The notes beneath the pieces were generated by a model that did not search any database, was not told the origin of the DNA, and saw only the letters and a program-made list of their open reading frames with translations. A DNA stretch of 64,000 bases from Amoebidium appalachense (lineage: Eukaryota > Ichthyosporea): NCBI GenBank assembly GCA_963693365.1, contig CAVNZM010000011.1:3906001-3970000 (forward strand), given 5' to 3'. Made by a program: the position numbers and the translations under genes. Positions 46,392 through 60,820 of this stretch are shown here, in pieces. Positions within the stretch are counted from its first letter, which is position 1; every line of letters begins with the position of its first letter.

Positions 46392-46740
46392 GGTTTTATT
46401 TGTGGAAATTATTGACATAAATATTTTTCTGGGTAAACACGTAGGATGGGTGTTCGATACCAACATAACCATGTAGGCTTCATTTCGTGTTTTAGCAGTT
46501 AGCGGTTGGCTGCCCGCACACGGGCACCTATTAGCCAGTCAAAACATCAGATACCACAGATCACTAGACCGAGTTATGATTGGCTCGGATCAGATTTCAC
46601 ATATCACTAGATCGATTTTTGATTGGCTCAGATCGGTAGGCTTAGGTATATAAGCACGACAGTTTTTAGCAGATCAGCAAGCTACAAACACATCTTCTGT
46701 GTTTAGCATCCACAGCCTTACAGCTATATATTCCTTTTCA
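46392..46740 (+). repeat. DIRS-like A2 repeat
   Basis: 349-bp copy of 35805-36153. Joined directly to B1, it records the circle junction. The 130 bases between A2 and B2 are unique and contain AATAAA. Confidence 0.9.
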
Positions 46741-46870
46741 CCCACCCACCTACACCCACACACAACCCCCATTGATCCACACATACGTGCTGTTTTTTCA
46801 CGGGGCGAAGACTTCCCCCGTTTTTTGGGCACATGGACCTCACGGATCAATAAATTGATGACTGGGGGCT

Positions 46871-46959
46871 TGCCGTGGTTTACAACCATTGCAGGTTCAC
46901 TTTCGTCCAAGGGGATGTCCCCCTAGAGGCAACACACGTCCCGGAGTAGTTTTTATAGA
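46871..46959 (+). repeat. DIRS-like B2 repeat
   Basis: 89 bp, right end of the element. Gypsy-2 coding sequence resumes at 46960. Confidence 0.9.
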
Positions 46960-49385
46960 ATGCCCTAAAGCATGCTCTCACACATGCCCCCGTGTTGGCT
47001 CATCCAAACTTCGACAAGCCTTTCATTGTGGACTCCAATGCTAGCAATGTGGCGCTTGGTGCGGTGCTGTCGCAGGTGGGAGATGACGGGCAGGAGCACC
47101 CCGTTGCTTATGCCTCCCGCACGCTCAGTAAGAGCGAGCGCAATTATTCCGCCACCAAGAGAGAGGGTTTGGGCATCTATTGGGCTGTGTGCAAAGCCTT
47201 TCATCAGTATACCTACGGGAAGCCATTTATTTTGCGCACAGACCATTCTTCGCTGACTTCCATATATGGTAATGGGGATGCCCCCGAGCCCATTGTTGCT
47301 GGCTGGCAGATGGCCCTGTCTGCATACACCTATGACATCCACCATCGTGCTGGGAAGGACCACAGCAATGCAGACGGCATTTCACGGCCTTCCAGCGCGA
47401 ATTTGGTGCCCAGCGAAGATGATCCGGATCTGACTTTTCCTTCGCTGATTGGGTGTGTGCACGGAGATGACCACAGTGATTTTGTGCCAGACACCGTTGT
47501 GTTTCCTGCGCTCGTGGTGACGCGTGGGCGGGCACGTACGGACGGTGGTGCTGATGCACCCACCCACAAACCCGCGTCAGCGGCGCGCACGCAGAAGCGC
47601 AAGCGCACGTCAGGGGTTAAGGGTGGACCGGGGGAGGGTGCGCATGCCACTGCAGAACCCACCCCCACCCCCCCTCTGGCTGAGCATATCTCTGATGCTG
47701 CACGTGATCATACCCATGGGTTGAAGGTGAATACTTCCCGCGAGTTACGCGCGCTTATTATCCCACAGTTGCCGGGTATGCCTACTGTGGAGGAAATTAA
47801 GGCGGCGCAAAATGCAGATCCGTTTTTGTGCAGTATTCGTGATTACCTCAGCAACCCCACCGCGCCGGCACAGGTGGATGGAAGTGTTGCTTTAGAGGCA
47901 AGCAGATGCACGGTTTATAAGGGGGTGGTGTATGTGTGGACACCGGAGCAGCGTGCGACTCGTCGCCCTACGCTGCTGCCACAGGTCTGGGTCCCCGAGT
48001 CTTTAAGGGCACAGATTCTTGCGGCTTGCCACGATGCCCCCACAGCCGGGCATCTTGATGCCCAGCGCACGTTTCATCGCATTTGGTCTTCGTTTTGGTG
48101 GCCGGGGATGTGGCATCAGGTCGTGCGGTATGTGAATTCGTGCGATAGGTGCCAGCGGCGCAAAGCGCCACGCTTGCAGGGCCGCTTGCCCGTGCAGCGC
48201 GGTTTCGCACCGCAGTACCCCTTTCAGTATGTGGCCATGGATGTGACCGTCTTGCCACCAGCGAAGAGCGGGAAGCAGTATATCCTTGTGTTCATAGACA
48301 TGTTCACACGGTGGGCTGAGTTGGTGCTGTTCGATCATCCACCCACCGCAGAGGATATCGCTAATGCTTTCCACGACTATGTTTTCGCGCGACACGGACC
48401 ACCCGAGTTTGTGCTGTCGGATAATGGGTCGAATGTTTCTGCGCAGCTGGTTAAGGATGTGTTAACCCTCCTAACTAGTCGCCAGATCCTCGCGTCACCC
48501 TACTCCCCCCAGACAAATGGGCTGGTTGAACGGTTCAATCGCACCCTTAAGAGTATTCTTGCGCAAGTGGCTACAGATAAGTTAACGGAGTGGGACACGT
48601 TTTTGCCCCAGGTGCTGTTTGCCTACCACACGGCTATGCACTCCGCACTGGGCGACAGTCCTTTCTTCCTTTTGTATGGCCAGGACCCCCGTGACCCCTT
48701 TGTGGAGAAACTGGGCCCCGAGTACAGCGGCGCCACTAAGGAGCATCGGTATGCACTCTGGGAGCGATTGACCTATGCGCGCGATGTGGTTCGTGCACGT
48801 ATGGTTACCGAGCAAGATCGGCACCGCAAATCAGCCAATCAGAAGGCGCGGCCTGTTCCCGATTTGGCAGATTTGGTGCTCAAACTCGACAACACCCTTA
48901 ACAACAAGAAGGTGGTTGATGGTGATGGTAACCAGCTGTATGAGGCTGCTAGCCTACGGGACAAGTGGGTGGGGCCCTACCGGGTTTTGCGCAAAGTCGC
49001 GCCACTTACCTACGATATTCAGCGGGTGGGGACACAGGATGTGGAGCGTTCGCACGCTCGTTTCCTTAAACCCTATGTACCCCGCACGGATGGACCTCCT
49101 ACCCCACTACCTGAGTCCCGTGTGGCAGGTGACGCTGTGACCGCGGAAGTGGCCAAGATTATTGACCATAAATGGGAAAATGGTCGCGCCCTCTACAAAG
49201 TTCGCTGGAAGGGGTTTAAGGCCACCGATGATTCGTGGGAGTCACATGCAAACTTGTCTGAGTCGGCCTCGGGTGCCTTAGCTGATTATTTGCAGCAAGT
49301 GATTCGGCCCCCCAGTGAGGAGCCAATCAAAAATCAGCGCAAGGACACCCAACAGCATGTGCGCAAACGCAGACGTAAAGGTTGA
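46960..49385 (+). CDS. pol: Gypsy-2 Pol 3' part: RNase H, integrase, chromodomain
   Basis: The frame is uninterrupted from the DIRS junction to TGA 49383-49385. RNase H (Asp-Ser-Asn-Ala-Ser; Arg-Thr-Asp-His-Ser), HHCC finger (His-Asp-Ala...His-Leu-Asp...Cys-Asp-Arg-Cys), DDE core (Ala-Met-Asp-Val; Ser-Asp-Asn-Gly; Val-Glu-Arg-Phe-Asn). The C-terminal chromodomain is Tyr-Lys-Val-Arg-Trp-Lys-Gly-Phe...Asp-Ser-Trp-Glu. It matches Gypsy-1 block for block with lower nucleotide identity, so the two are sister chromovirus lineages. Confidence 0.92.
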
Positions 49386-49441
49386 TCCCCCTTAAGGGCA
49401 TGGCATGTGGGCACTCGGTGCAGTTGCCCTTCGTTGCCCCT

Positions 49442-49454
49442 AGGGAGGGGGGGG
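49442..49454 (+). other. Gypsy-2 polypurine tract
   Basis: AGGGAGGGGGGGG immediately before the 3' LTR. Confidence 0.85.
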
Positions 49455-50094
49455 TGTAGACATGGTTGTGTACATTCACGTGCACACCGTGCTGTTCCCC
49501 CACAACCAGTCTACGTGCCTTTGTGTCTTCTCGCCAGAGGCTGGAATAGAGCCTCGGAAGCAGCTACCAATCGGCTGCATCACTTTTAGCTGTATTCCTT
49601 ATTAGGGCAGTTGCTCTGCACCTTAAGTATGCAGTTAGGAGCGATGCAAAGAACGTGAACACTTTGCCAGCATGTATCTTAGGTGTACGGCACACACTGT
49701 GTGCCGTAGACACTTTATTGGGCACTAGACATACACATGTAGCACTGTAGTATAACTTGAAGCTAGATTATGATCACCCAGGAGAAGCTCATGTACTCAT
49801 GTATATGTCATGTACTTTATTTTAAGTAGGGCCACATGCCTATTGGCTGTCGCCTTACAAAAGTATGCGAGCAGTGCTCTCCGGACCGGCGGAAACCAAG
49901 GGACTATAAAAGGCTGGTACATTCCAGACTTGGGTCACTTGGGCGGGGCTGTGTGTCCGAGTAAACGTTACACTAGTCGTGCGGTGTCAGACTAGCTGTA
50001 GCACCCGCTTTCTTGCCTCTATACTTGCGTGCTTCTCCTAGCCTGCATATGTTAACTAGGGCATAGTATTAGTGTATACACACCCTGGTTTTCA
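49455..50094 (+). repeat. Gypsy-2 3' LTR
   Basis: 640 bp, partner of 29126-29765, followed by the second ATGT. Confidence 0.95.
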
Positions 50095-51019
50095 ATGTGC
50101 ACTGCAAAGCCGTGTTCTCCCCAAGGACGACCTCCGTAACCGTATTCCCCGTCATGACAGCTCAGGCTCACGCTTCTCCCGTGGACGTTCCAGTGATCGT
50201 TCCTCCTCCGTCGACCGTGACAACTCACGCTCCCGTTCCCCCGGACCCCGTTCCCGTTCCCCGTACCCCCCCCCCCCCGTCAAGGCAGTAACCGTTACCC
50301 CAGCCACCGCCGTGCCAAGTCAACTGGCACCCTCTGCTGTTCCTACTGCCATGAAGATCATCATGTCACTCAGTGTGACCAACCTGGCTGCAAGATTGCT
50401 CGTCGTCACCGTACTAACCCCAAGTCTGGGAAGGAGGTGCATTTTGCCCTCGTATCATCAACAGCCACCCTCTCCATGGACCCCTGCTGGGACTCAGCCT
50501 CCAACGCCATGTGTGCCCCATCAAGGAGTACTTCTCCACCCTCGAACCGTGCGGGCCCCCACCGAAGTCCACGGCCTCGGCATTGTGACTGCTCATCACC
50601 GTGGCATCATCAACCTGGCTGTCAACTACAACGGTGTTGCCTCCGTACTCAGCCTCAACACACTCTATGTACCTGACTCCCCAGCCTTCCTTATTTCACC
50701 GTCCATGGCTTCCAAGTCGGGCCTACTCGCCCACCTCGATGATGAGGATGATTACCCATCCTTCCTCTACACCCGTGGTGGAAACATTGTGTGTAATCTT
50801 CTCGGCAACGACGGTCTGTACTTCATCACCGATTATGAGATCCGTCCATCCATTCCCAGATCCGTCACTGCTATGGTCGCCAACGCCAAGGTCAACGTGG
50901 ATCCTCAACTCTGGCATCATCGTCTAGGGCACCGTGCCATGTCCACCCTCACCAAGATGGCCAAGGGTGAACTTGTGACTGGCCTACCCTCTTCCCTCTC
51001 AGTGGTCGACACCACTGAC
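50095..51019 (+). pseudogene. Copia-X gag end, protease remnant and GAG-pre-integrase
   Basis: It starts with the ATGT duplication and an Arg-Ser-rich Gag tail (in frame with 28856-29125). A Cys/His-rich knuckle-like segment follows (about 50330-50410, in another frame), then a degraded protease motif Asp-Ser-Ala-Ser-Asn-Ala-Met near 50490, where the canonical Gly is missing. An open stretch leads to Trp-His-His-Arg-Leu-Gly-His (50900s), the pre-integrase domain. At least two frame changes are present. It is cut at 51020 by LTR-C. Confidence 0.8.
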
Positions 51020-51951
51020 TGTTATAATACGTAGTATTTACATATTGTAAGATCTTCTCAGTTCGTGTTATGTTTTCATTCATTTACTTAATGAAAAAGA
51101 TGTGCTCCTTGTACGTAAATTATGACATCGATCTCCAGTGTATTTGAGTACTTGTAATCGTGTTGTGTCGGCTATATTCGTGTGTTTAGATATCGATTAC
51201 AGCAACTGATTATAGGTACACGAGTCTACCCAGTGAGGGAGAAACGTGTACATGTTATGTGTACATGAATATCTTCGGTTATAACTGTGTTTTGCTGTTC
51301 GTGTTTTCTGTCCTGCTTTCTTTTCTTTTTCCTCTTTCTTCTTCTTTCTTTTCTCTTTCTTTCTTCTCTTGTTTCCTTTCACATAATTATATTTCTCTCT
51401 CACTAATATACGTTGAGTAGATTTATATTACTCGTTATGTTTTGATTGGTAGAAAAACACTTAGGTTACACTTTAGCTTGTCAGGTATGATTCATAGCTT
51501 AGTCAACCACTTTTGTTTTGTGTGTTGCCGTACTATATCCAATCAGTGGACTTAGTCAGAAAATGTCTGAGTCTTTGTAGCCGATGATAGGTTAGAAACA
51601 TCACCTCTTTCCTCGTTACTCTTCACCTCTTTTCTTTCTTATAGCTGTGACCTATGGTGTGCGTTCCTGTGTCTCCGGATCTATCCGGGAAATAATCAGT
51701 TAATTGTGATTGGTTATTTTAGACATAGATCTGATTTCCGACTGGTCGGAAATCATGTATGGATTTAACTTAAGGGAATTTCAGGTATTTATTAGCGATC
51801 AAAATAAATTGAGTTCAGTCGTGTCTAAACATTGATGTCTGTTGTGTACACTTCTCCGATCCTTCCGTGTTTTGTTGTTGTGTGTCTGTGGTGTTTTCAC
51901 ACTGCACCACTGTGTCTCTGCTTACATCCCAAATACTTATACAATTTAACA
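51020..51951 (+). repeat. LTR-C: copia LTR joined to its primer site, no TSD
   Basis: 932 bp, TGTTATAATACG...TTTAACA. The next bases are GGTTATGGGCCCAG, the tRNA-iMet primer site, and within a few bases the host integrase frame resumes. The flanks (CTGAC on the left, GGTTA on the right) show no duplication. It contains the perfect hairpin GATTTCCGAC-TG-GTCGGAAATC at 51733-51754. It is distantly related to LTR-A/B and closely related to LTR-D. Confidence 0.88.
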
Positions 51952-51965
51952 GGTTATGGGCCCAG
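51952..51965 (+). other. Stray primer-binding site (tRNA-iMet type)
   Basis: GGTTATGGGCCCAG follows LTR-C but no gag or other 5' internal sequence comes after it. Confidence 0.8.
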
Positions 51966-53369
51966 TCGGCTGCATCTCCGGCAAGACCACCAAGGCCCCG
52001 TTCTCCGGCACCCGGACTCAGTGCCCCTTCCCCGGTGCCAAGTGGCACATGGACTTCTTCGAGCCTCCCTGTGTTTCCTACGGTGGCTACAAGGTGGCAC
52101 TCGTGTGCACGTGTGATGCTTCCGGCTACACTATCGTGTTTCTTCTCCGTGACAGGTCTGAGATTCTCGACTACGTCAAGGCCCTGGTGGAAGGCATTGA
52201 CAAGCAACCGGACAAGGTCGTCACCCACTTCCGTTCAGACTCTGGCTCTGAGTTCACCTCCCATGCCATGGAACAATACGGTCAGTCCAAGGGCATCATC
52301 CAGGAGGTTGCCCCCGTCGACTGCCCGCAGCTCAACGGCCTGGTGGAACGGAAGATGAGAGATCTACAGGAGATCGTTCGGTGCTTCCTCCATCAAGACA
52401 AGGCTGACCCCCCTCTCCCCCAAACTGTGGGGAGCTGCACTCAAGCATGCTGCCTACATCGTCAACGTCACCCCTGCCCGTGCTGCCAACAAACGCACCC
52501 CATTCAAAGTTTTTTATGGTGTCAAGCCTGATATCACTCATCTGCACGTGTTCGGCTGCCCTGCATATGTTCACGTGCCAGCCACCAAACGGGACAAGTT
52601 GGCTTCCACCGTCAAGCTCGGCATCTACGTGGGTTGGGACGTCACCAACAAGGCCCACAAGACTATGAACCTCCGAGGAAACATGGTCAGCATCTACCGC
52701 GACGTTATCTTCGACGAATCGAAATTCACAACGGCATCCAATCAGCATCCAGTGCAGGCCACCAATCAGACGACTTCAATCGCGACTCCAATGCCCGCGC
52801 TCGACTCCAGCTCCGACGACGATGAAATTCCGTCAGTCATCCTCCGTCGCTCCCCCCGTCGTCTCCCTGCCCCAGTGGCTCCACTCACCCCTCCCCCCAC
52901 CGGCCAGCAGCCTCTCTTGCCAGCACCAGCCGTCATTGCCCATGTGCCTGGCAACGTCACCCCCACGGCGTCCGTCCTGAGTCTCCAGACTTCCATTCTG
53001 CCCCGTCCACCCCAGTGCCAGCCGACTCCCCCCTCAACACCGCGCCCCTCCCCGGCTTCCAAGCTCCCGTTCCCGGCCTCCAGGTTCCATTTTCCGACCC
53101 CCCAGTGTCTGCCCCACTGGCAGTCACCCCACCGGTTCCTGAGCCTCCCCGTTCTGCCCTCCGTCGTTCTTCCCGTCTGTCCTCCAGGCCTGCCACGGCT
53201 ATGATCAGCATCTCCCGGCCTACCCTCGATGTGTCACAGCTGCCCCGTTCGATCCAGAAGCTGTGCAACGGCCCCCAGGGTTATGCCGTGGCTGCTGCAC
53301 TCACTTCTGAGTACCAGGCCTTCATCGACAAGGACATCTTCGACGTGGTTGAACCCCCTCCTGATGCCA
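51966..53369 (+). pseudogene. Copia-X integrase and linker
   Basis: It resumes with Cys-Ile-Ser-Gly-Lys-Thr-Thr-Lys (pre-integrase end), then the integrase core: Met-Asp-Phe-Phe, Arg-Ser-Asp-Ser-Gly-Ser-Glu-Phe, and Glu in Gly-Leu-Val-Glu-Arg-Lys. The frame changes near 52400-52440 (a C-rich run) to the part with Gly-Ile-Tyr-Val-Gly-Trp, and again near 53010. The Pro/Ser-rich linker leads to the start of the reverse transcriptase (Asp-Ile-Phe-Asp-Val-Val), where LTR-D is inserted at 53370. Confidence 0.85.
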
Positions 53370-53574
53370 TGTTGTAATACGTAGTATTTACATATGGTAA
53401 GATCTTCTCAGTTTGTGTTATGTTTCAGTTCATATGCTTAGTGTAAATGCCACACTCCTATTATGTAAAGTGTAGCATCGATCTCCGATATGCTTGTATA
53501 CTTGTAATCGTGTTGTATCGGCTTTAATCGTGTGTTGTAATATCGATTAGAATATTTATATGTGTGTACACGGA

Positions 53575-53592
53575 CATCAGCAAACTTCCCGG
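53575..53592 (+). repeat. Left terminal inverted repeat of the satellite element
   Basis: CATCAGCAAACTTCCCGG, inverse of 62203-62220. Confidence 0.88.
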
Positions 53593-54600
53593 AAGTATTG
53601 CCAACGTATTTTTTGCTATTGGCGCTATTGGCAATATTGGCAATAGAACCCCTCGCCGCCAATAGGAACGCCATATTGCAATAATATTGCTTTGGTATTG
53701 TCAATGGTAATACAGTACCAATACCCTCTATTGTCGATATCCCGCTGATATGAATATATTATCCAGTATATGTTACATCAATATCGCCAATACATTAGAG
53801 TGCCATTACATTGCCATTGCATTACTATTGCGCTAGCATTATAGACGTATTGCCAATATCAATTATACCCGGGCGATATTACAATAACAACCAAATAATA
53901 TCAAAAATACAGATAATGATATGGATAATACTGTATTTTCGCATTGTAGTTGCACTATGAACGCATTATTAATGTATTGCCAATATGTAATTCATAGAAA
54001 TACAAAGATTTAAATATCAAGAAACATATAAACAATGTATTGCCAACATATGATCCAACTATAATCAATATATAAATGCGGTATCGCCGATAGGTTGCTT
54101 ATATATCGTGAGTATATTGATGACATAAACAGAGGTATGATTAATACACTCCCAACACATTACAAATAAGAAATATGTAAGTATGTTCCATATCAAGCAT
54201 ATATTGCCAACATACGAATGATACCACCACCATAAAGATATAAGTGTTGATAATGCATTACATATATATTATAAATATCACACTATATTATCCAAATACA
54301 TTGCCAATAAATTGATAATGGGAACGAATGCATGCAAAGTACAGTATAAGTGCGCTTATAATATGAAAGGCATATCGGAGTAACGTCTTATATCTAAGAA
54401 TAATACGTATGACGAACATTGCCAATGTATTAATAATAGCTTTATTGATACCTCAATCACATGCTCAATATATTGGCAATATTCACACGGTACGGTAAGC
54501 ACAGCCCCATGATCATTATCAATGAATTGCCAATGTATTGCACATGTCGACATCCATACGTATTCCGTATGGTCACTTTATTAACTTCGGTTGGATAGTG
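53593..54600. repeat. Subterminal TTGCCAATA-rich block, left
   Basis: Dozens of exact or near copies of TTGCCAATA or TATTGGCAA in both orientations, in AT-rich DNA. A matching block lies at about 61060-62200. Confidence 0.75.
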
Positions 54601-54640
54601 GCATCAAGCACACAAGTAAACAACACAACTAATATACCAC

Positions 54641-54990
54641 CCCAAGAGCAACACAGAAACGAAACACGGAAACAACAGCAGCCATAGGACAAAGAGCCCC
54701 AGACCCACAGGGTCTTGCCTCCATACTTTATTTACCTTAACAGGACAAAGAGCCGGTACCCACCTATGGGTGCTAAACATGCACATGATCATTCATGTGC
54801 TATAAGAGCAACACAGAAACGAAACACGGAAACAACAGCAGCCATAGGACAAAGAGCCCCAGACCCACAGGGTCTTGCCTCCATACTTTATTTACCTTAA
54901 CAGGACAAAGAGCCGGTACCCACCTATGAAACGAAAAACGGAAACAACAGCAGCCATAGGACAAAGAGCCGGTACCCACCTCTAGATGAT
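54641..54990. repeat. Tandem repeat of about 162 bp, two copies plus a partial third
   Basis: The unit contains GAAACACGGAAACAACAGCA and CCGGTACCCACCTATG. The second copy starts near 54805 and the truncated third near 54927. Confidence 0.85.
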
Positions 54991-55083
54991 AACGTAGCCT
55001 TATAGCTGCTGATGACTTCATGGGCCAACCTTGCCAAAACCTGTAAAGGAACTCGAGCTAAGAATTAGCTCATCCTACTTGCG

Positions 55084-55094
55084 AGAAGTGGGGG

Positions 55095-55131
<37 letters not shown>
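55084..55131 (+). repeat. Long G run
   Basis: GGGGGGAGG followed by nearly 40 G. Similar runs occur near 57739-57769, 59768-59804, 60000-60022, 60097-60127 and 60764-60810. Their lengths in the assembly may be unreliable. Confidence 0.8.
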
Positions 55132-55133
<2 letters not shown>

Positions 55134-55349
55134 GAGGGGGCTGACTGAGAGTGGCAAAAAAAGAGTCGACAGAACCAACCTCAAAAATAGTAAGGACGGA
55201 AACCCGGACCAGAACTTATGAAGTCTAGAGAAGCAGAAAATAGCTTGAACGATCGGTGGAGGGGATGATAGCTATAGTGCTAACAGCAAAGGTAGTGCCC
55301 ACAGTCGCTGGTTCATGAACGTGAAAGGCAACGTGCATCTGCAGCCAGC

Positions 55350-55650
55350 AGACACATGCACACGCACGCACACACACACACATACACACACACACACACA
55401 GACACAGACACAGACATAATCACAGGACGGACACAGACCAGACAGACAAACGCCATATGCACAAAAGCAGGCAACACAAAACTAACCTTCAAAGGGCAGC
55501 ATGGTCCAAAACAATCAGCACGGTGGCTGCGCGATCTGCGGAGGGGATCTGTGACCAGGCGACCTGCGGGAAGGGAACTGCGACCAGGCGACCTGCGGGA
55601 AGGGACCTGCGACCAGGCGACCTGCGGGAAAGGACCTGCGGACCTGCGGG
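55350..55650. repeat. (CA)n and a 29-bp tandem repeat
   Basis: (CA)n at about 55363-55400. Then three to four copies of GACCAGGCGACCTGCGGGAA-type units (29 bp) at about 55545-55650. Confidence 0.75.
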
Positions 55651-55998
55651 AAGGGGGAAGAGAAATGGAGCAAACAACGTGCGTACAGGCTTAAATGGAG
55701 AAAAAATTGCAAACCGGATTGGGATTTAGCCAATCACTATTCGCCGCGCCTGATTAGGAAAAAGATAAAAATAGATTTCGGCTCGCGCCGGCGCGTGCAT
55801 CAGCTTGGTGCCCTTAGCGCTACCCTTAGTGCCCTTAGTCACAACTATCAGACTATAGTTACGTGTCCTCCACTTCTTTGTTCTTGACCATTTTTTCGGC
55901 ATGAAAGGGTTTCTGTTACTTCTTGCTGTCCTTCTTAGCGTGCTTGCTTGTCATTTTTTCAACATGGGTGTCACTGGCGCTTTCGACTTCTTTGAAAT

Positions 55999-56029
<31 letters not shown>

Positions 56030-56038
56030 GCGCGCACG

Positions 56039-57440
56039 CACGCTACAACGTTGTGTTTTTTTCGTGTGACCCTCGTACTCCAGGGGCACATTCACCATCC
56101 CCCCCATAAACTCTGTGGTACATTTCTCGTGCTAGAAGCTGTTCTGTGGGTAGTTATCGAAAAAACCAATAATGCAGTAACACATGTACATATACTATGC
56201 TACAAGTGGGGTTCTATTCGAGCTACAACGTTGTGTTTTTTTCGTGTGACCCTCGTACTCCAGGGGCACATTCACCATCCCCCCCATAAACTGTGTGATA
56301 AATGTCTCGTGCTAGAAGCTGTTCTGTGGGTAGTTATCGAAAAAACCAATAATGTCTAGGTAACACATGTACATATACTATGCTACAAGGGGGGTTCTAT
56401 ACGAGCTACAACGTTGTGTTTTTTTCGTGTGACCCTCGTAGTCCAGGGGCACATTCACCATCCCCCTAATAAACGTTTGGTTATATTTCTCGTGCTAGAG
56501 GCTGTTCTGTGGGTAGTTATTGAAAAACCCAAAAATGTCTAGGTAACACATGGACATATACTATGCTACAAGGGGGGTTCTATACGAGCTACAACGTTGT
56601 GTTTTTTTCGTGTGACCCTCGTACTCCAAGGGCACATTCACCATCCCCCCCATAAACTGTGTGGTAAATGTCTCGTGCTAGAAGCTGTTCTGTGGGTAGT
56701 TATCGAAAAACCAATAATGTGTAAGTAACACATGTACATATATTATCAGCTACAAGGGGGGTTCTATTCGAGCTACAACGTTGTGTTTTTTTTGTGTGAC
56801 CCTCGTACTCCAGGGGCACATTCACCATCCCCCCCCCATAAACTGTGTGGTAAATGTCTCGTGCTAGAAGCTGTTCTGTGGGTAGTTATTGAAAAAACCA
56901 ATAATGTCTAGGTAACACATATACATATATTATGCTACAAGGGGGGTTCTATTCGAGCTACAACGTTGTGTTTTTTTCGTGTGACCCTCGTACTCCAGGG
57001 GCACATTCACTATCCCCCCCATAAACTTTGTGGTAAATTTCTCGTGCGAGAGGCTGTTCTGTGGGTAGTTATTGAAAAAACCAATAATGTGTAAGTAACA
57101 CATGTACATATATTATGCTACAAGGGGGGTTCTATTTGAGCTACAACGTTGTGTTTTTTTCGTGTGACCCTCGTACTCCAGGGGCACATTAACCATCCCC
57201 CCCATAAACTGTGTGGTAAATGTCTCGTGCTAGAAGCTGTTCTGTGGGTAGTTATTGAAAAAACCAATAATGTGTAAGTAACACATGTACATATACTATG
57301 ATACAAGGGGGGTTCTATTCGAGCTACAACGTTGTGTTTTTTTCGTGTGGCCCTCGTACTCCAAGGGCACATTCACCATCTCCCCTTATAATTTGTGGTG
57401 AATTTATCGTGCTAGAAGCTACTCTGTGGGTAGTTAGTGA
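56039..57440. repeat. Satellite of about 183 bp, eight copies
   Basis: Units begin GCTACAACGTTGTGTTTTTT and contain TCGTGCTAGAAGCTGTTCTG and GTAACACATGTACATATA. Starts are near 56040, 56223, 56405, 56587, 56771, 56957, 57140 and 57324. Copies differ by a few percent. No frame is conserved across units, so it is not coding. Confidence 0.92.
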
Positions 57441-57689
57441 AAAAACCCGATGCTTATAAGTAACGCATGCACAAATTGTCATCATAGCATTACACTACCA
57501 TAGTAGTTGGTCGACAATAACGATATATTGGGAATGTGGACACCATATTGTAAACCAAAAAATAATAACACCATAATATACTACACATACCTAACAATGT
57601 ATTGTGAATGAATAAAATACTTGCTTACGTGCTGGTAACATACGAGAAACAAGGATTCTCTCGCTCTTTTTTTCTTTCTTTTTTGTTTG

Positions 57690-60820
<3,131 letters not shown>

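Larger units (their letters stand above)
35805..46959 (+). mobile_element. DIRS/Ngaro-like tyrosine-recombinase retrotransposon with split direct repeats
   Basis: Layout A1 - gag - RT/RNase H - tyrosine recombinase - B1 - A2 - B2. A1 35805-36153 equals A2 46392-46740 (349 bp), and B1 46303-46391 equals B2 46871-46959 (89 bp, about one difference). This A-(internal)-B-A-B order is the split-direct-repeat plan of Ngaro/PAT-type elements, which integrate through a circle using the recombinase and make no target duplication. As expected, removing 35805-46959 rejoins the Gypsy-2 codon exactly (G|AT) with nothing duplicated. Copia-Y sits inside its recombinase gene. Confidence 0.92.
29126..50094 (+). 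mobile_element. Gypsy-2: Ty3/gypsy chromovirus carrying a nested DIRS-like element
   Basis: The 640-bp LTRs (29126-29765 and 49455-50094) differ at about four sites (0.6%). The flanks share ATGT (29122-29125 and 50095-50098), a 4-bp duplication. Order: LTR, primer site, RS-rich ORF plus gag, protease, reverse transcriptase, [DIRS element], RNase H, integrase, chromodomain, polypurine tract, LTR. It has several frame breaks (near 31419-31480, 32958, 33256-33283, 35114, 35335) and an insertion in RNase H, so it is inactive despite its young LTRs. Confidence 0.95.

Noticed and set aside
51020-51951. Intron in Copia-X (the insert ends AACAG|G)
   Set aside because: Its left edge lacks a GT donor. 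The same sequence occurs as a TSD-flanked solo LTR (LTR-D) and is followed by a tRNA primer site, so it is an LTR.
51952-51965. Fragment of a tRNA gene
   Set aside because: Only the 14-base complement of the tRNA-iMet anticodon arm is present, at the position of a copia primer site.
55901-56359. Open frame with a signal-peptide-like start
   Set aside because: After the hydrophobic start it runs through (CA)n and the 183-bp satellite. The frame is not kept between satellite units.
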